Below, one piece after another: positions 42,636 to 51,943 of a DNA stretch of 64,000 nt. The translations under genes were made by a program, and so were the position numbers. Within the stretch, counting starts at the first letter, position 1. Every line of letters starts with the position of its first letter. Location: contig NZ_JBNAGJ010000003.1 in NCBI RefSeq assembly GCF_049803795.1, positions 124,001 through 188,000 on the forward strand. Direction: 5' to 3'. Below the pieces are notes generated by a model. The model saw only the letters and a list, made by a program, of their open reading frames with translations, was not told the origin of the DNA and made no database searches. The stretch comes from Thalassobius sp002708925 (GTDB taxonomy: Bacteria; Pseudomonadota; Alphaproteobacteria; Rhodobacterales; Rhodobacteraceae).

Positions 42636-44375
42636 ATGCCCGATTATGCGAGACACCCGGTGAGTTATACGAGCAGATTTGACAAAACTTCGGCGGCATT
42701 GTGCTTTCTTCTGTTTTTTGTGGCCTTTGGGGTGCGGTTTTTTGCGGCGGACTATGGGTATTTCCATGGGGACGAACGCATAAACGAGGCCGCCAAGGTG
42801 CTGACCGGCCAGCTGGTGCCGGGGCAGCATTTCTATCCGCCTTTCATCAACTATCTGAATGCGGTGGCGCTGGCCGGGCTGTTTGCGGTCGGGCGGGTGG
42901 CCGATTGGTGGGGCGGGGCCGGGGAATTCCGGGCGCAGTATTTCGCCGATCCTACCGTGTTTTACGTGACGGCCCGGATGGTGACGGCGCTGACGGGCGC
43001 GCTGCTGGCGCCGCTGTTTTATGGCGTGGCTCGCGCCGTGGGGCTGGACCGGGGGCGCAGCGTGATTGTGGCTCTGGTCGCGGTTCTGTTTCCGCTGGGC
43101 GTGTTCATGGCGCATATCGCCAAGGGCGATACCGGGCTGGCAACGGCTCTGGTTGCGGTGATCTGGGCGCTCTTGATGCGGGTGCAGGGCCATCGGCGCT
43201 GGGACTGGGCGCTGGGGCTTTTTGTGGTGCTGACGCTTAGCTTCAAGCATTCGGCGGTGTTCATTCTGGCGCCGATGGGGCTGGGGCTGCTGGGGCTGCT
43301 GATACAGGCCGAAGGGGCGCGCCCCGCGCTGCGCTCGTTCGGGCGGGCTGTGTTGGTGGTGCTGGTGCTGTGGCCGGTGCTGAACATCGGCCTGCTGATG
43401 GATTTCCGGAACTTTCTGGATTACCAGCGCATTCAGGCGGTGATGTCCCTGCGCACGGGCGCCGAGGGCCCGCAGGCCGGGCCGATCACATTGCTGCACC
43501 GGGCGATTGAAATCGTTTTCGGCATGAACCCGGCGATGACGGTGGGTGCGGTTCTAACGCCCTTGATGCTGTGGCGCACGCGCGGGCGGCCCTTGCGCGG
43601 GGCGCTGTGGACGGTGTGGCTGTCTTTGGCGATTGGCACGGTGGCCGTGGCGCTGATGGCCGGCCCGCGCCAGCCCGAGCACCTGTGGATCGCCAATTTT
43701 GCCGGTTTCCTGCTGCTCGCAGGGTTACTGCTGATCGAGCTGACCGAACAGCCTGCCGTCCTGCGCCGCGTGCTGGCGGCGGGGGTGTTCAGCGTGGGCC
43801 TGATGCTTAGCACCTATGGCACCTATGTGGTGCTGAAACAGGCGGCCGCCCAGCCCATTCAGCAGGCGGTGGGGGGGTATTTGCAGGCCCGCTATCCGGA
43901 TCGCAAGGTGCTGACCTCGATGGCGCTGACGATCCCGCAACAAAAAGAGGCGCAGGGCTTCGAGCTGGACCGGATGGCGCGTCTGGCCCGCAAATATAAC
44001 GTGGATCTGCCGGACATGGCCTCTGAACGGTTGATCCTGCACTCGGCGCAGGGGGCGGTGTATTTCGTCAACATGCCCGGCGTGATGTACGGGCTGGAAA
44101 ACGTGGACGAGAACGCCATTGACTATGAGGTCAAGGCCCACGCCTGGCCCCTGCAAAAAGAGGAATGGCAGCTGGATTATTGGCTGGAGCAAGGGTTCAG
44201 CGTGTTTTCCGTGCTGGATTTCCAGACCTATGCCTATTCATCCGAGCCCGAAATCCGCCGCGCCTTTTTTCAACGGATGGAGAAAGACTGCGCCATGGTG
44301 CAGGCCTTCGCCCCCAGCAAGCCGCTGTTTCTGGAACGCGAGGTGGTGATTTTCGACTGTGCGGCGGCGAGCTAG
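42636..44375 (+). CDS. GT-C family glycosyltransferase, ArnT/PMT-like
   Basis: The 579-residue membrane protein has about twelve TM segments in residues 15-400 and a soluble C-terminal domain (about 410-579). The first periplasmic loop carries GYFHGDERIN (Asp46-Glu47), the acidic catalytic motif of GT-C enzymes that use polyprenyl-phosphate sugars. It diverges from the HAD-UbiA and ArnE-like genes and is the likely user of their lipid-linked sugar, transferring it to an envelope acceptor. The acceptor is unknown. The ATG at 42636 lacks a clear ribosome site, and a GTG at 42660 is an alternative. Confidence 0.82.
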   Translation: MPDYARHPVSYTSRFDKTSAALCFLLFFVAFGVRFFAADYGYFHGDERINEAAKVLTGQLVPGQHFYPPFINYLNAVALAGLFAVGRVADWWGGAGEFRAQYFADPTVFYVTARMVTALTGALLAPLFYGVARAVGLDRGRSVIVALVAVLFPLGVFMAHIAKGDTGLATALVAVIWALLMRVQGHRRWDWALGLFVVLTLSFKHSAVFILAPMGLGLLGLLIQAEGARPALRSFGRAVLVVLVLWPVLNIGLLMDFRNFLDYQRIQAVMSLRTGAEGPQAGPITLLHRAIEIVFGMNPAMTVGAVLTPLMLWRTRGRPLRGALWTVWLSLAIGTVAVALMAGPRQPEHLWIANFAGFLLLAGLLLIELTEQPAVLRRVLAAGVFSVGLMLSTYGTYVVLKQAAAQPIQQAVGGYLQARYPDRKVLTSMALTIPQQKEAQGFELDRMARLARKYNVDLPDMASERLILHSAQGAVYFVNMPGVMYGLENVDENAIDYEVKAHAWPLQKEEWQLDYWLEQGFSVFSVLDFQTYAYSSEPEIRRAFFQRMEKDCAMVQAFAPSKPLFLEREVVIFDCAAAS

Positions 44376-44501
44376 CGCTGGAACCGGGCAAAGAGAGGTA
44401 AAATTCACCAGAGGGGCGCGGAGGGGCTCGGGGAAATTGCGCTATTGGGTGTTCTGTGGCTATCATCGCGGGGACGATACGGATTTTATAGCAAAGACTT
44501 C

Positions 44502-45623
44502 ATGATGAAATCGCCTTTTTATACGGACCTTCAGGTCCAGATTGCGGCCTTGGGGGGAATGCATAACGCGCATATTCACCTGGACCGGGCCAACACGCTG
44601 GCCGATGGCTATGTGGATCACGGGCGGGTCCATGTGCTGGAAAGCTCGCATATTTCGCTCCAGAAAAAACACGCGCTGATCCGCACGGTGCACGAGGGGC
44701 CGGCCTATGATCCCCCCGATCTGGATCGCCGCGCGCGTGAAACGATTGATGTGATGGTAGCGGCCAACACGCGTCTGGCCGACACGATGGTGGATTGCAC
44801 GGCCGACAGGGTGGGCACCCATGCGCTGTCTCAATTGATGGACCTGGCCGCTGAGGTCCGCGATCAGATTCAGATCCGCTGCGCCGCCTATACGCCTTTG
44901 GGGTTCCGCAACAGCGAGCCCGAGCGCTGGCGCATCTTCGAGCAGGGCGTGCAAATGGCCGATTTCATCGGTTCCCTGCCCGAGGCCGACGACGTGCTGG
45001 ATTACCCCGACAATATCGGGTTCGAGGAACATTGCGTGCGGATGCTGGATCTGGTGAAACGCACGGGTAAATTCCTGCATGTGCACACCGATCAGATCAA
45101 CTCGCCCGGCGAGGACGGGACCGAACGCCTGATCAAAGTCATGCAGCGCGAAACCGGCCGGTTAGAGGGGGCAGACGGGCAGCCTTTGGTGTGGACGGTG
45201 CATATGATCTCGCCCTCCACCTATGACGAGCCCCGCTGGGAACGCTTCGTTCAGGATATGCTGGCGCTGAATATCGGGGTGATCTGCTGCCCGTCTGCCG
45301 CAATCGGAATGCGGCAGCTGCGGGCGATTGCGACGCCTATGTATAACTCGATCCCGCGGGTGCTGGAACTGGCCGAGGCCGGGGTGCCGATCCGTCTGGG
45401 CTCAGACAATATCGCGGATATGTGCTCGCCCTCGACCACCGCCGACATGACCGAGGAAGTGTTCACCCTGTCGGCGGCGGTGCGCTATTACCGACCTGAA
45501 ATCCTGGCGAAATTTGCGGCGGGCGCGGCGCTGAGCCCGGACGAACGCGCCATCATCCGTGAACATCTGGACAGAAATAATGAAGAAATGGCGAAGCTGG
45601 TTCAGCGGTTCGGCCCGAAATAA
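44502..45623 (+). CDS. Amidohydrolase family protein, cytosine deaminase-like
   Basis: The 373-residue TIM-barrel amidohydrolase keeps the metal and catalytic residues: NAHIHLDR (HxH near residue 23), LHVHTDQ, TVHMISPS and the late Asp in RLGSDNIADM. This order matches the cytosine deaminase/N-isopropylammelide group. I chose the ATG pair at 44502; a TTG upstream would add 19 unlikely residues. No strong ribosome site is seen. The gene overlaps the P450 gene by 44 bases, which is unusually long and suggests coupled expression. The substrate is unknown; with P450 and NRPS-like neighbours it may act in a biosynthetic or catabolic route for a nitrogenous compound. Confidence 0.8.
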   Translation: MMKSPFYTDLQVQIAALGGMHNAHIHLDRANTLADGYVDHGRVHVLESSHISLQKKHALIRTVHEGPAYDPPDLDRRARETIDVMVAANTRLADTMVDCTADRVGTHALSQLMDLAAEVRDQIQIRCAAYTPLGFRNSEPERWRIFEQGVQMADFIGSLPEADDVLDYPDNIGFEEHCVRMLDLVKRTGKFLHVHTDQINSPGEDGTERLIKVMQRETGRLEGADGQPLVWTVHMISPSTYDEPRWERFVQDMLALNIGVICCPSAAIGMRQLRAIATPMYNSIPRVLELAEAGVPIRLGSDNIADMCSPSTTADMTEEVFTLSAAVRYYRPEILAKFAAGAALSPDERAIIREHLDRNNEEMAKLVQRFGPK

Positions 45624-46773
45624 CGCGCCGCAGCTGCCGGTCGATCTGGCGGATGCGGCGATGTGGGCCGATCCCGCGCCGGTCTGGGCCTGGCTGCGGG
45701 AAAATCAGCCCCTGGCCCAGGTGGCCTCGGGGGGGTATGTGCTGACGCGCCACGCGGATATTGTGCAGGCCTTCGGTAATCCGGCTCTGGGCAATCAGCC
45801 GTCGCGGTTTTCGGTTCTGGCGGCGCGCAACCGCGGCAAAAGCACCGCTGCCGCCGTGGCCGCGCATATTCCGCCCTTTCTGGATAAACCCGAACATGTC
45901 CCCGCGCGGCAGGCGGTGTCGGGGGCGTTTCATGCGGCCTTTAAGGGGGCGGAAACCTGGGTGCCGGAACTGGCCGAGGCCCGCGTTGCGGCGCTGGCCG
46001 GGCAGCGCTTCGATCTGATTGAGCATCTGGCCCAGCCCTTTGCCTGTGCGGTGATGGCGCGGTTCATTGGCCTGCCAGAGGATCGCGTGATGATCAAACA
46101 GGCCACACAGGGGTTTTTCCACCTGTTTGCGCCGATCACGGATCGCGCGCGCTTCGGCCAGGTGAATACCGCGCTGGAGAGCGCCCGCGCGGCCCTGTCT
46201 GCGGCGGCGGAGCAGCCCCCCTCGGGCAGTTTTCTGGCGCATCTGCGCGGCGCAGGCGTGACGGAGAATGCGCTGCTGGACAATGCCCTGCTTGTGCTGG
46301 CCGATGGGGTGGAAAACATCGAGGCCGGGATTGCCACGGCGCTGGATCTGACCCTGCGCCATGCGGATCGGATTGCCCCGGACAGCCCGGTTCAGGCGCT
46401 GGTGTCCGAGTCCCTGCGCCTTGCCTCTCCGGCGCAGGTGATCGCGCGGGTGACCCGTACGCCAATGACGCTGCATGGGGTTGATCTGGCCGAGGGCGCG
46501 CCGGTGTTTCTGGCGCTTGGCGCGGCCAATCTGGACCCGATGGCGCATCCCGATCCGCTGCGTTTCGATCCGAACCGGACGGGCGAAGAACCGCTGCTGT
46601 TCGGGCGTGGGCGGCATCGCTGCATCGGGGCGCAACTGGGGCTGTTGCAGATCTCTGCCATGCTGAAGGCGTTGCGCGCGGCGGGGGCTATGCGCGTGGA
46701 TCAGGGCCCCGTGCACTGTCACGCGCGGTTCGGCCACCGCTGGCCTGTGGCGATGCGGGTCAGTCTGGCTTGA
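45580..46773 (+). CDS. Cytochrome P450
   Basis: The 397-residue soluble P450 has the heme loop FGRGRHRCIGAQLG with the thiolate Cys348 and the K-helix ExxR at Glu277-Arg280. In the I-helix the usual G-x-D/E-T-T reads G243-V-E-N-I247, so the proton-delivery Thr is replaced by Asn. Several P450s that lack this Thr use substrate-assisted chemistry or act on carrier-bound substrates. The ATG at 45580 lies inside the amidohydrolase gene; no other start is in frame before residue 28. The gene is convergent with an adenylation-carrier-thioesterase gene (14-base overlap), a possible source of carrier-bound substrate. Confidence 0.88.
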   Translation: MKKWRSWFSGSARNNAPQLPVDLADAAMWADPAPVWAWLRENQPLAQVASGGYVLTRHADIVQAFGNPALGNQPSRFSVLAARNRGKSTAAAVAAHIPPFLDKPEHVPARQAVSGAFHAAFKGAETWVPELAEARVAALAGQRFDLIEHLAQPFACAVMARFIGLPEDRVMIKQATQGFFHLFAPITDRARFGQVNTALESARAALSAAAEQPPSGSFLAHLRGAGVTENALLDNALLVLADGVENIEAGIATALDLTLRHADRIAPDSPVQALVSESLRLASPAQVIARVTRTPMTLHGVDLAEGAPVFLALGAANLDPMAHPDPLRFDPNRTGEEPLLFGRGRHRCIGAQLGLLQISAMLKALRAAGAMRVDQGPVHCHARFGHRWPVAMRVSLA

Positions 46774-49528
46774 CCACCCGGACCAGACGGTAAATGCCCG
46801 TGCGGCGACCGTTCAGGAAATATTTGAATCCGTCCTCAAGCAGGGAAATACGCATCAGATACCAGCCGGGACGATGGGGCGCGCGGGCCAGCAGCGTCAG
46901 ATCCTGACACCCCCCCGAAGCCAGAGCCGTGGGGAACCGGCTGATCGCCTGACGCGGGCCAAAAACGCGCCGATACCAGGGATAACGCGGGCCGCGCCAC
47001 AGCAAGCGGGGCCCGATAAAGGCCACGGCGCAGCCCAGGGCGGATGTGTCGCTGGCCGGCCAGGGAACCGGGCTGCGGTTGGTGGCGGTGACTGGCAGCT
47101 CGTAGGTGGAGCCAGCCGTCAGAACGCGCGGCAGACGGCTGCGCAGGCGGATGTGGCCCCGCCAGCGGGCCTCGCGCGCGGGCTGGAGAATGTCCTCGCG
47201 TTTGGGAAAGCGCGGCGGCCTGCGCCCGTCGAGAAAGGGCCGCAGCTTTGCCGCCACCGGGGCAAAGGCCCTGGGGGTCATGGCCTGTTCGTGATCTTGC
47301 GGGATATGATGCATGATGGCTCCGTTCGGATAGGCATCATGCAGGGCGCGACCGGGCCGGTCGAACCGCCCAAAGGGGGAAAACCAGCGCGAATTCGTCC
47401 AGATAAAGACCATCGGCAGCGGCGTCTGATGCGGGATTTCCCAATCGACCGACAGGAACAGATCGGGTGTGCGCCCCTGCCTGCCCAGCAGTCCGGCGAC
47501 GCGGTGCATGAGCCCCGCCCCTTCGCAGAACCCGCCCAGAACCAGACGGCCCTGGGGGTGCAGGGCCTGGATGTCCCTGGCGATCAGCCTGGCGATCCGG
47601 GCCTCGCCGCCCAGCTTTGCGCGCCCCCCATGCAGCAGCGAGCGCAGGATATAGAACGGGCGATCCGCGCCCAGCGTCTGGCTGAGCCGATCCGCCTGAG
47701 CGCGGTCATTGACACCGAAGAAAACCGGCACTCCGGGGGCATCCGCATTGCGCAGGATCAACAGACCGTTGGGGCCTGCGCGCGTGCCGGGCCAGGCCGA
47801 GGTAGCGGCCAGAATGAAGCGTTCAGCCGGGTGTCTGGCCTTTTGCGGGGCGGGGTGGCTGTCCAGCCGGGTGACCAGATCCCCAAAGCGCGGAGCATCG
47901 AACAGCAGGTTCGGCGGCAGCGGGCGCCCCAATGCCTTTTCCAGCGCGAGCAGGAATTCCGTGGCCGACAGGCTGTCGCCGCCATCGTCAAAGAAATCGC
48001 TGTCTGTGGATGGGGCCGCGCCGTCCAGCGTCCGGGCCCAGACGCGGGACACGGTTTTCGCGGTGCCCGTCAGCGGCGCGGGGGGCGGCAGCGTGGGGTT
48101 TGTTTCCATCTGCGCCAGCGCCAGACGGTCCACCTTGCCTGAGCCCAGCCGGGGCAGATCGTTCAGAAGGCGCACCTGCCGGGGACGTTCGAATTCGGCC
48201 AGCTCTTGCGACAGGTGGCGCAGGATGTCGGCCTCGGTCAGCCCCGGCGCGGTGACGCTTAGCCCGACATGCTGGCCCAGGGTTTTATGCGGCAGGGCAT
48301 AGGCCACGGCCTGGGTGACGCCGGGCAGGCGCAGAGCGGCCCGCTCTACCGTGAGAGGCGAGATTTTCTCACCTCCGCGATTGATGATCTCTTTGAGCCG
48401 GCCAGTCAGGAACAGCCGGCCCGCCGCGTCCAGCCGGCCGGTGTCGCCGGTCCGCAGCCAGGGGCCGTGGCGGGGGGTATCGGTGCCCTCGTAGCCGGCC
48501 ATCACGCTGGGCCCGCGCACGCAGATTTCGCCCTCGGGGACGGGGGTGCCGTTTGCGTCCAGAATGGCCAGCTCGGCCCCCGCCGCCCGCCCGACCGAGC
48601 CGGGCACGCGCGCGCCCGGTGGGCGCGGGTTCGAGGCAATCTGCCCGGCGGTTTCAGTCATCCCATACATCTGGATCAGCGGGGTTCCGGCCAAGAAACT
48701 CTCGGCTTTGGCCTGCATTTCGGGGGACAGATCGGCCGAAACCATACGAACAAAGCTAAGCTGCGCGCCGATCCGCGCCCCGGTGTGCGAATCCCAGTCC
48801 GACAGGCAGCGCGCCAGCATCGTGGGTACCAGTTGCAGCCAGGTGCCGCGCCCGTTCAGAACCGCGTTTTGCAGATCGGCCGGGGTTTTGCCCGCGCTGG
48901 CACAGACCGATCCGCCCGCCAGCAAGGGCGCCAGCAACAGATCCACCAGGGCGCCGATATGGAACACGGGCAGGGCCGAAATGGCGCGATCCTCTGGCCC
49001 CAGTTCCAGCGTTCGGGCGATATTGCGGGCCGAGCCCATCAACGCCTGCGCGCTTAGGGGCACCCGTTTGGGCTGCCCGGTCGAGCCCGAGGTCGTCAGC
49101 ACCAGGCCGGGCGGGACATCGGCCTTTGCGGGGGGCAGAAACAGCGAATCTGGCAGGCCATCGTCCACCGGAGCCGCCGGAATCCCCAGATCGCGGGCCA
49201 GGGTCTGAAAATCGGAATGAAAGAGCAGCAAATCGGCCTGCGCGTCCTGCAATTGCCGCCGCAACTCGGCCTTTGGCAAAGCGGGGTTCAGCGGCAGAAC
49301 CGAGCAGACCTGCGTCAGGCTCAGAATCAGCGCTGCGGCCTCCAGCCGGTCGGGCAGAATCAGCGCCACGCGGCGGCCCGCCAGCCTGAGCGCATTGGCC
49401 CGATGGGTGATCTGACGGACCCCGAGCGCAAGCGCGGCGGCCTGGGTGACCTGGCCGTCTGCCTCGATCAATGCGGGCGCAGAGCCGCGCGATTCTAGCG
49501 CTGTCAGGAAGCCGTCCCAATCCGTCAT
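46760..49528 (-). CDS. NRPS-like enzyme: adenylation-carrier-thioesterase
   Basis: The 922-residue protein has an adenylation domain (about 1-475; TTSGSTGQPK at 145-154, YGMTETAG, RTGDTGRLD, Lys465 in GSGKVDR). A carrier domain follows (about 490-560) with the phosphopantetheine Ser519 in GGDSL. A thioesterase-like alpha/beta hydrolase covers about 590-765, with nucleophile elbow GGFCEGAG (Cys668 in place of Ser) and a probable His746 in QDHEQAM. A C-terminal extension of about 140 residues (785-922) looks beta-rich and Ig-like (VTATNRSPVPWPAS). There is no condensation domain, so it should activate one acid and release or couple it through the thioesterase. The product is unknown. Confidence 0.87.
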   Translation of the reverse strand: MTDWDGFLTALESRGSAPALIEADGQVTQAAALALGVRQITHRANALRLAGRRVALILPDRLEAAALILSLTQVCSVLPLNPALPKAELRRQLQDAQADLLLFHSDFQTLARDLGIPAAPVDDGLPDSLFLPPAKADVPPGLVLTTSGSTGQPKRVPLSAQALMGSARNIARTLELGPEDRAISALPVFHIGALVDLLLAPLLAGGSVCASAGKTPADLQNAVLNGRGTWLQLVPTMLARCLSDWDSHTGARIGAQLSFVRMVSADLSPEMQAKAESFLAGTPLIQMYGMTETAGQIASNPRPPGARVPGSVGRAAGAELAILDANGTPVPEGEICVRGPSVMAGYEGTDTPRHGPWLRTGDTGRLDAAGRLFLTGRLKEIINRGGEKISPLTVERAALRLPGVTQAVAYALPHKTLGQHVGLSVTAPGLTEADILRHLSQELAEFERPRQVRLLNDLPRLGSGKVDRLALAQMETNPTLPPPAPLTGTAKTVSRVWARTLDGAAPSTDSDFFDDGGDSLSATEFLLALEKALGRPLPPNLLFDAPRFGDLVTRLDSHPAPQKARHPAERFILAATSAWPGTRAGPNGLLILRNADAPGVPVFFGVNDRAQADRLSQTLGADRPFYILRSLLHGGRAKLGGEARIARLIARDIQALHPQGRLVLGGFCEGAGLMHRVAGLLGRQGRTPDLFLSVDWEIPHQTPLPMVFIWTNSRWFSPFGRFDRPGRALHDAYPNGAIMHHIPQDHEQAMTPRAFAPVAAKLRPFLDGRRPPRFPKREDILQPAREARWRGHIRLRSRLPRVLTAGSTYELPVTATNRSPVPWPASDTSALGCAVAFIGPRLLWRGPRYPWYRRVFGPRQAISRFPTALASGGCQDLTLLARAPHRPGWYLMRISLLEDGFKYFLNGRRTGIYRLVRVVKPD

Positions 49529-49768
49529 TGCAAAACCTGGATCTTAAAATGCTGATCTTTTTTGCCCAGCCGGGCCGGGCCGGTCAATGCGCAAGGCCGA
49601 TCTGGCGGGGGAATTCGTGTGGCCTGGCATCGGAATGGACGGGGATTGGATATGTTATAAGTAAAAATTATCAAATATTACAAAAAGTCCAATTTTGAAT
49701 TATTCCAAACTCTTGCTACCCATAGTCATGCACAGGGCAAACCCTGCTCGTCAAAAGCGGAGAGTGAC
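49529..49768. promoter_or_regulatory. A/T-rich divergent promoter region of katG
   Basis: This 240-base spacer separates the NRPS-like gene from katG. Bases about 49640-49720 are strikingly A/T-rich against a GC-rich background, as expected for an activator-dependent promoter. I could not assign secure -10 and -35 boxes or an OxyR site by eye. No reading frame is supported. Confidence 0.35.
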
Positions 49769-51943
49769 ATGGACGGAAATGATATTAACGAGACCGGCAA
49801 ATGCCCGGTCATGCATGGTGGGAACACGATGTCGGGGGGCTCGGTGACCAGCTGGTGGCCGCAATCTTTGAAGCTGGACATCCTGCACCAGCACGACAGT
49901 AAAACAGACCCGATGGGCGCCGATTTCGACTATCGAGAGGCGGTGAAATCGCTGGATGTCGAGGCGCTGAAGACCGATCTGAAGGCGCTGATGACCGACA
50001 GTCAGGACTGGTGGCCGGCCGATTGGGGGCACTATGGCGGGCTGATGATCCGGATGGCGTGGCACTCGGCCGGGACGTACCGTCTGGCCGATGGGCGCGG
50101 CGGTGGCGGCACCGGCAACCAGCGGTTTGCGCCGCTGAATTCCTGGCCCGACAATGCCAGCCTGGACAAAGCGCGCCGCCTGCTGTGGCCGATCAAGAAG
50201 AAATACGGCAACGCGGTCAGCTGGGCCGACCTGATGATCCTGGCGGGTAACATGGCCTATGAAACCATGGGGCTGGAGACCTTTGGCTTTGCCTTTGGCC
50301 GCCCTGACATCTGGCACCCGGAAACCGACATCTACTGGGGCGCCGAGCAGGACTGGCTGCCGCCCTCGGACACGCGCTATACCGATGTGTCCAAGCCCGA
50401 CACGCTGGAAAACCCGCTGGCGGCCGTGCAGATGGGCCTGATCTATGTGAACCCCGAAGGCGTCAACGGCCAGCCCGATCCGGTTAAAACCGCCGCGCAG
50501 GTCCGCGAAACCTTTGCCCGCATGGCGATGAACGACGAAGAAACCGCCGCGCTGACCATCGGTGGCCACACCGTGGGTAAGGCGCATGGGAACGGCGATG
50601 CGGGGGCCCTGGGGCCGGATCCCGAAGGCGCCGGAATCGAGGCGCAGGGCTTTGGCTGGGACAATCCGAACATGGGCGGCAAGGCCAGCCAGGCGGTGAC
50701 CTCGGGGATCGAGGGCGCCTGGACCTCTGAGCCGACGGTCTTTGACATGGGCTATTTCGACATGCTGTTCGGCCACGAATGGGAATTGCGCAAATCCCCC
50801 GCCGGGGCCTGGCAGTGGGAGCCCGTGGACATCAAGGAAGCGGACAAACCCGTCGATGCTTCGGACCCGTCCAAGCGCCACAATCCGATGATGACGGATG
50901 CGGATATGGCGATGAAAGTGGACCCGGTCTATAACGCGATCTGTCAGAAATTCATGGCCGATCCGGCCTATTTCAACGACACGTTCGCCCGCGCCTGGTT
51001 CAAGCTGACTCACCGCGATATGGGGCCCAAAACCCGCTATATCGGCCCCGATGTGCCGGCCGAAGATCTGATCTGGCAGGATCCTGTTCCGGCAGGGGCC
51101 ACGGGCTATGATGTGTCTGCGGTGAAGGCGGATATTGCCGCTGCGGGCCTGAGCCTGTCCGAGATGGTCAGCACCGCCTGGGACAGCGCGCGCACCTATC
51201 GTGGCTCGGATATGCGGGGGGGTGCCAATGGCGCGCGGATCCGTCTGGCGCCGCAAAAGGACTGGGCCGGGAACGAGCCCACCCGTCTGGCGCATGTCCT
51301 GTCCGTGCTGGAACCGATCGCGGCCAAACACGGGGCCAGCGTGGCCGATGTGATCGTGCTGGCCGGTAATCTGGGGGTCGAACAGGCCGCCAAAGCCGCC
51401 GGTTTCGACGTGGATGTGCCCTTTGCGCCCGGTCGCGGCGACGCCACCGATGAGATGACGGATGCGGATTCGTTCTCTGTGCTGGAGCCGCTGGCCGATG
51501 GTTTCCGCAACTGGCAGAAACAGGACTATGTTGTCTCGGGCGAGGAACTGCTGCTGGACCGTGCTCAATTGATGGGGCTGACCGCGCCGGAAATGACCTG
51601 CCTGATCGGCGGAATGCGCGTAATGGGCACCAACCACGGCGGGACGTCCCATGGGGTGTTCACTGACACTCCGGGCGCGCTGAGCACCGATTTCTTCGTC
51701 AACCTGACCGATATGGCCTATAAATGGGTTCCGGCGGGCGATGGCATCTATCATATCCAGGACCGCGCGTCCGGCGATGTGAAATGGACAGCCACCCGCG
51801 TGGATCTGGTGTTCGGGTCGAACTCGATCCTGCGCTCCTATGCCGAGGTCTATGCCCAGGACGATAACGCGCAGAAATTCGTGACGGACTTCGTGGCCGC
51901 CTGGGCCAAGGTGATGAACGCAGATCGCTTCGATCTGGCCTAA
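49769..51943 (+). CDS. katG: Catalase-peroxidase
   Basis: The 724-residue bifunctional heme enzyme has the distal motif MAWHSAGTYR (Trp98, His99), the crosslink Tyr in LIYVNPEGVNG, the proximal ALTIGGHTVGKAHG and a second, heme-free KatG repeat in the C-terminal half (from about residue 420). It detoxifies hydrogen peroxide in the cytoplasm. CGGAGAG precedes the ATG. Length and motifs are standard. Peroxide control by OxyR is common but not visible here. The stop overlaps the convergent tonB stop by 4 bases. Confidence 0.95.
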   Translation: MDGNDINETGKCPVMHGGNTMSGGSVTSWWPQSLKLDILHQHDSKTDPMGADFDYREAVKSLDVEALKTDLKALMTDSQDWWPADWGHYGGLMIRMAWHSAGTYRLADGRGGGGTGNQRFAPLNSWPDNASLDKARRLLWPIKKKYGNAVSWADLMILAGNMAYETMGLETFGFAFGRPDIWHPETDIYWGAEQDWLPPSDTRYTDVSKPDTLENPLAAVQMGLIYVNPEGVNGQPDPVKTAAQVRETFARMAMNDEETAALTIGGHTVGKAHGNGDAGALGPDPEGAGIEAQGFGWDNPNMGGKASQAVTSGIEGAWTSEPTVFDMGYFDMLFGHEWELRKSPAGAWQWEPVDIKEADKPVDASDPSKRHNPMMTDADMAMKVDPVYNAICQKFMADPAYFNDTFARAWFKLTHRDMGPKTRYIGPDVPAEDLIWQDPVPAGATGYDVSAVKADIAAAGLSLSEMVSTAWDSARTYRGSDMRGGANGARIRLAPQKDWAGNEPTRLAHVLSVLEPIAAKHGASVADVIVLAGNLGVEQAAKAAGFDVDVPFAPGRGDATDEMTDADSFSVLEPLADGFRNWQKQDYVVSGEELLLDRAQLMGLTAPEMTCLIGGMRVMGTNHGGTSHGVFTDTPGALSTDFFVNLTDMAYKWVPAGDGIYHIQDRASGDVKWTATRVDLVFGSNSILRSYAEVYAQDDNAQKFVTDFVAAWAKVMNADRFDLA

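Noticed and set aside
49751..51754. A 667-codon minus-strand frame opposite katG
   Set aside because: KatG motifs are intact on the plus strand; the antisense frame has no recognisable domain or ribosome site.
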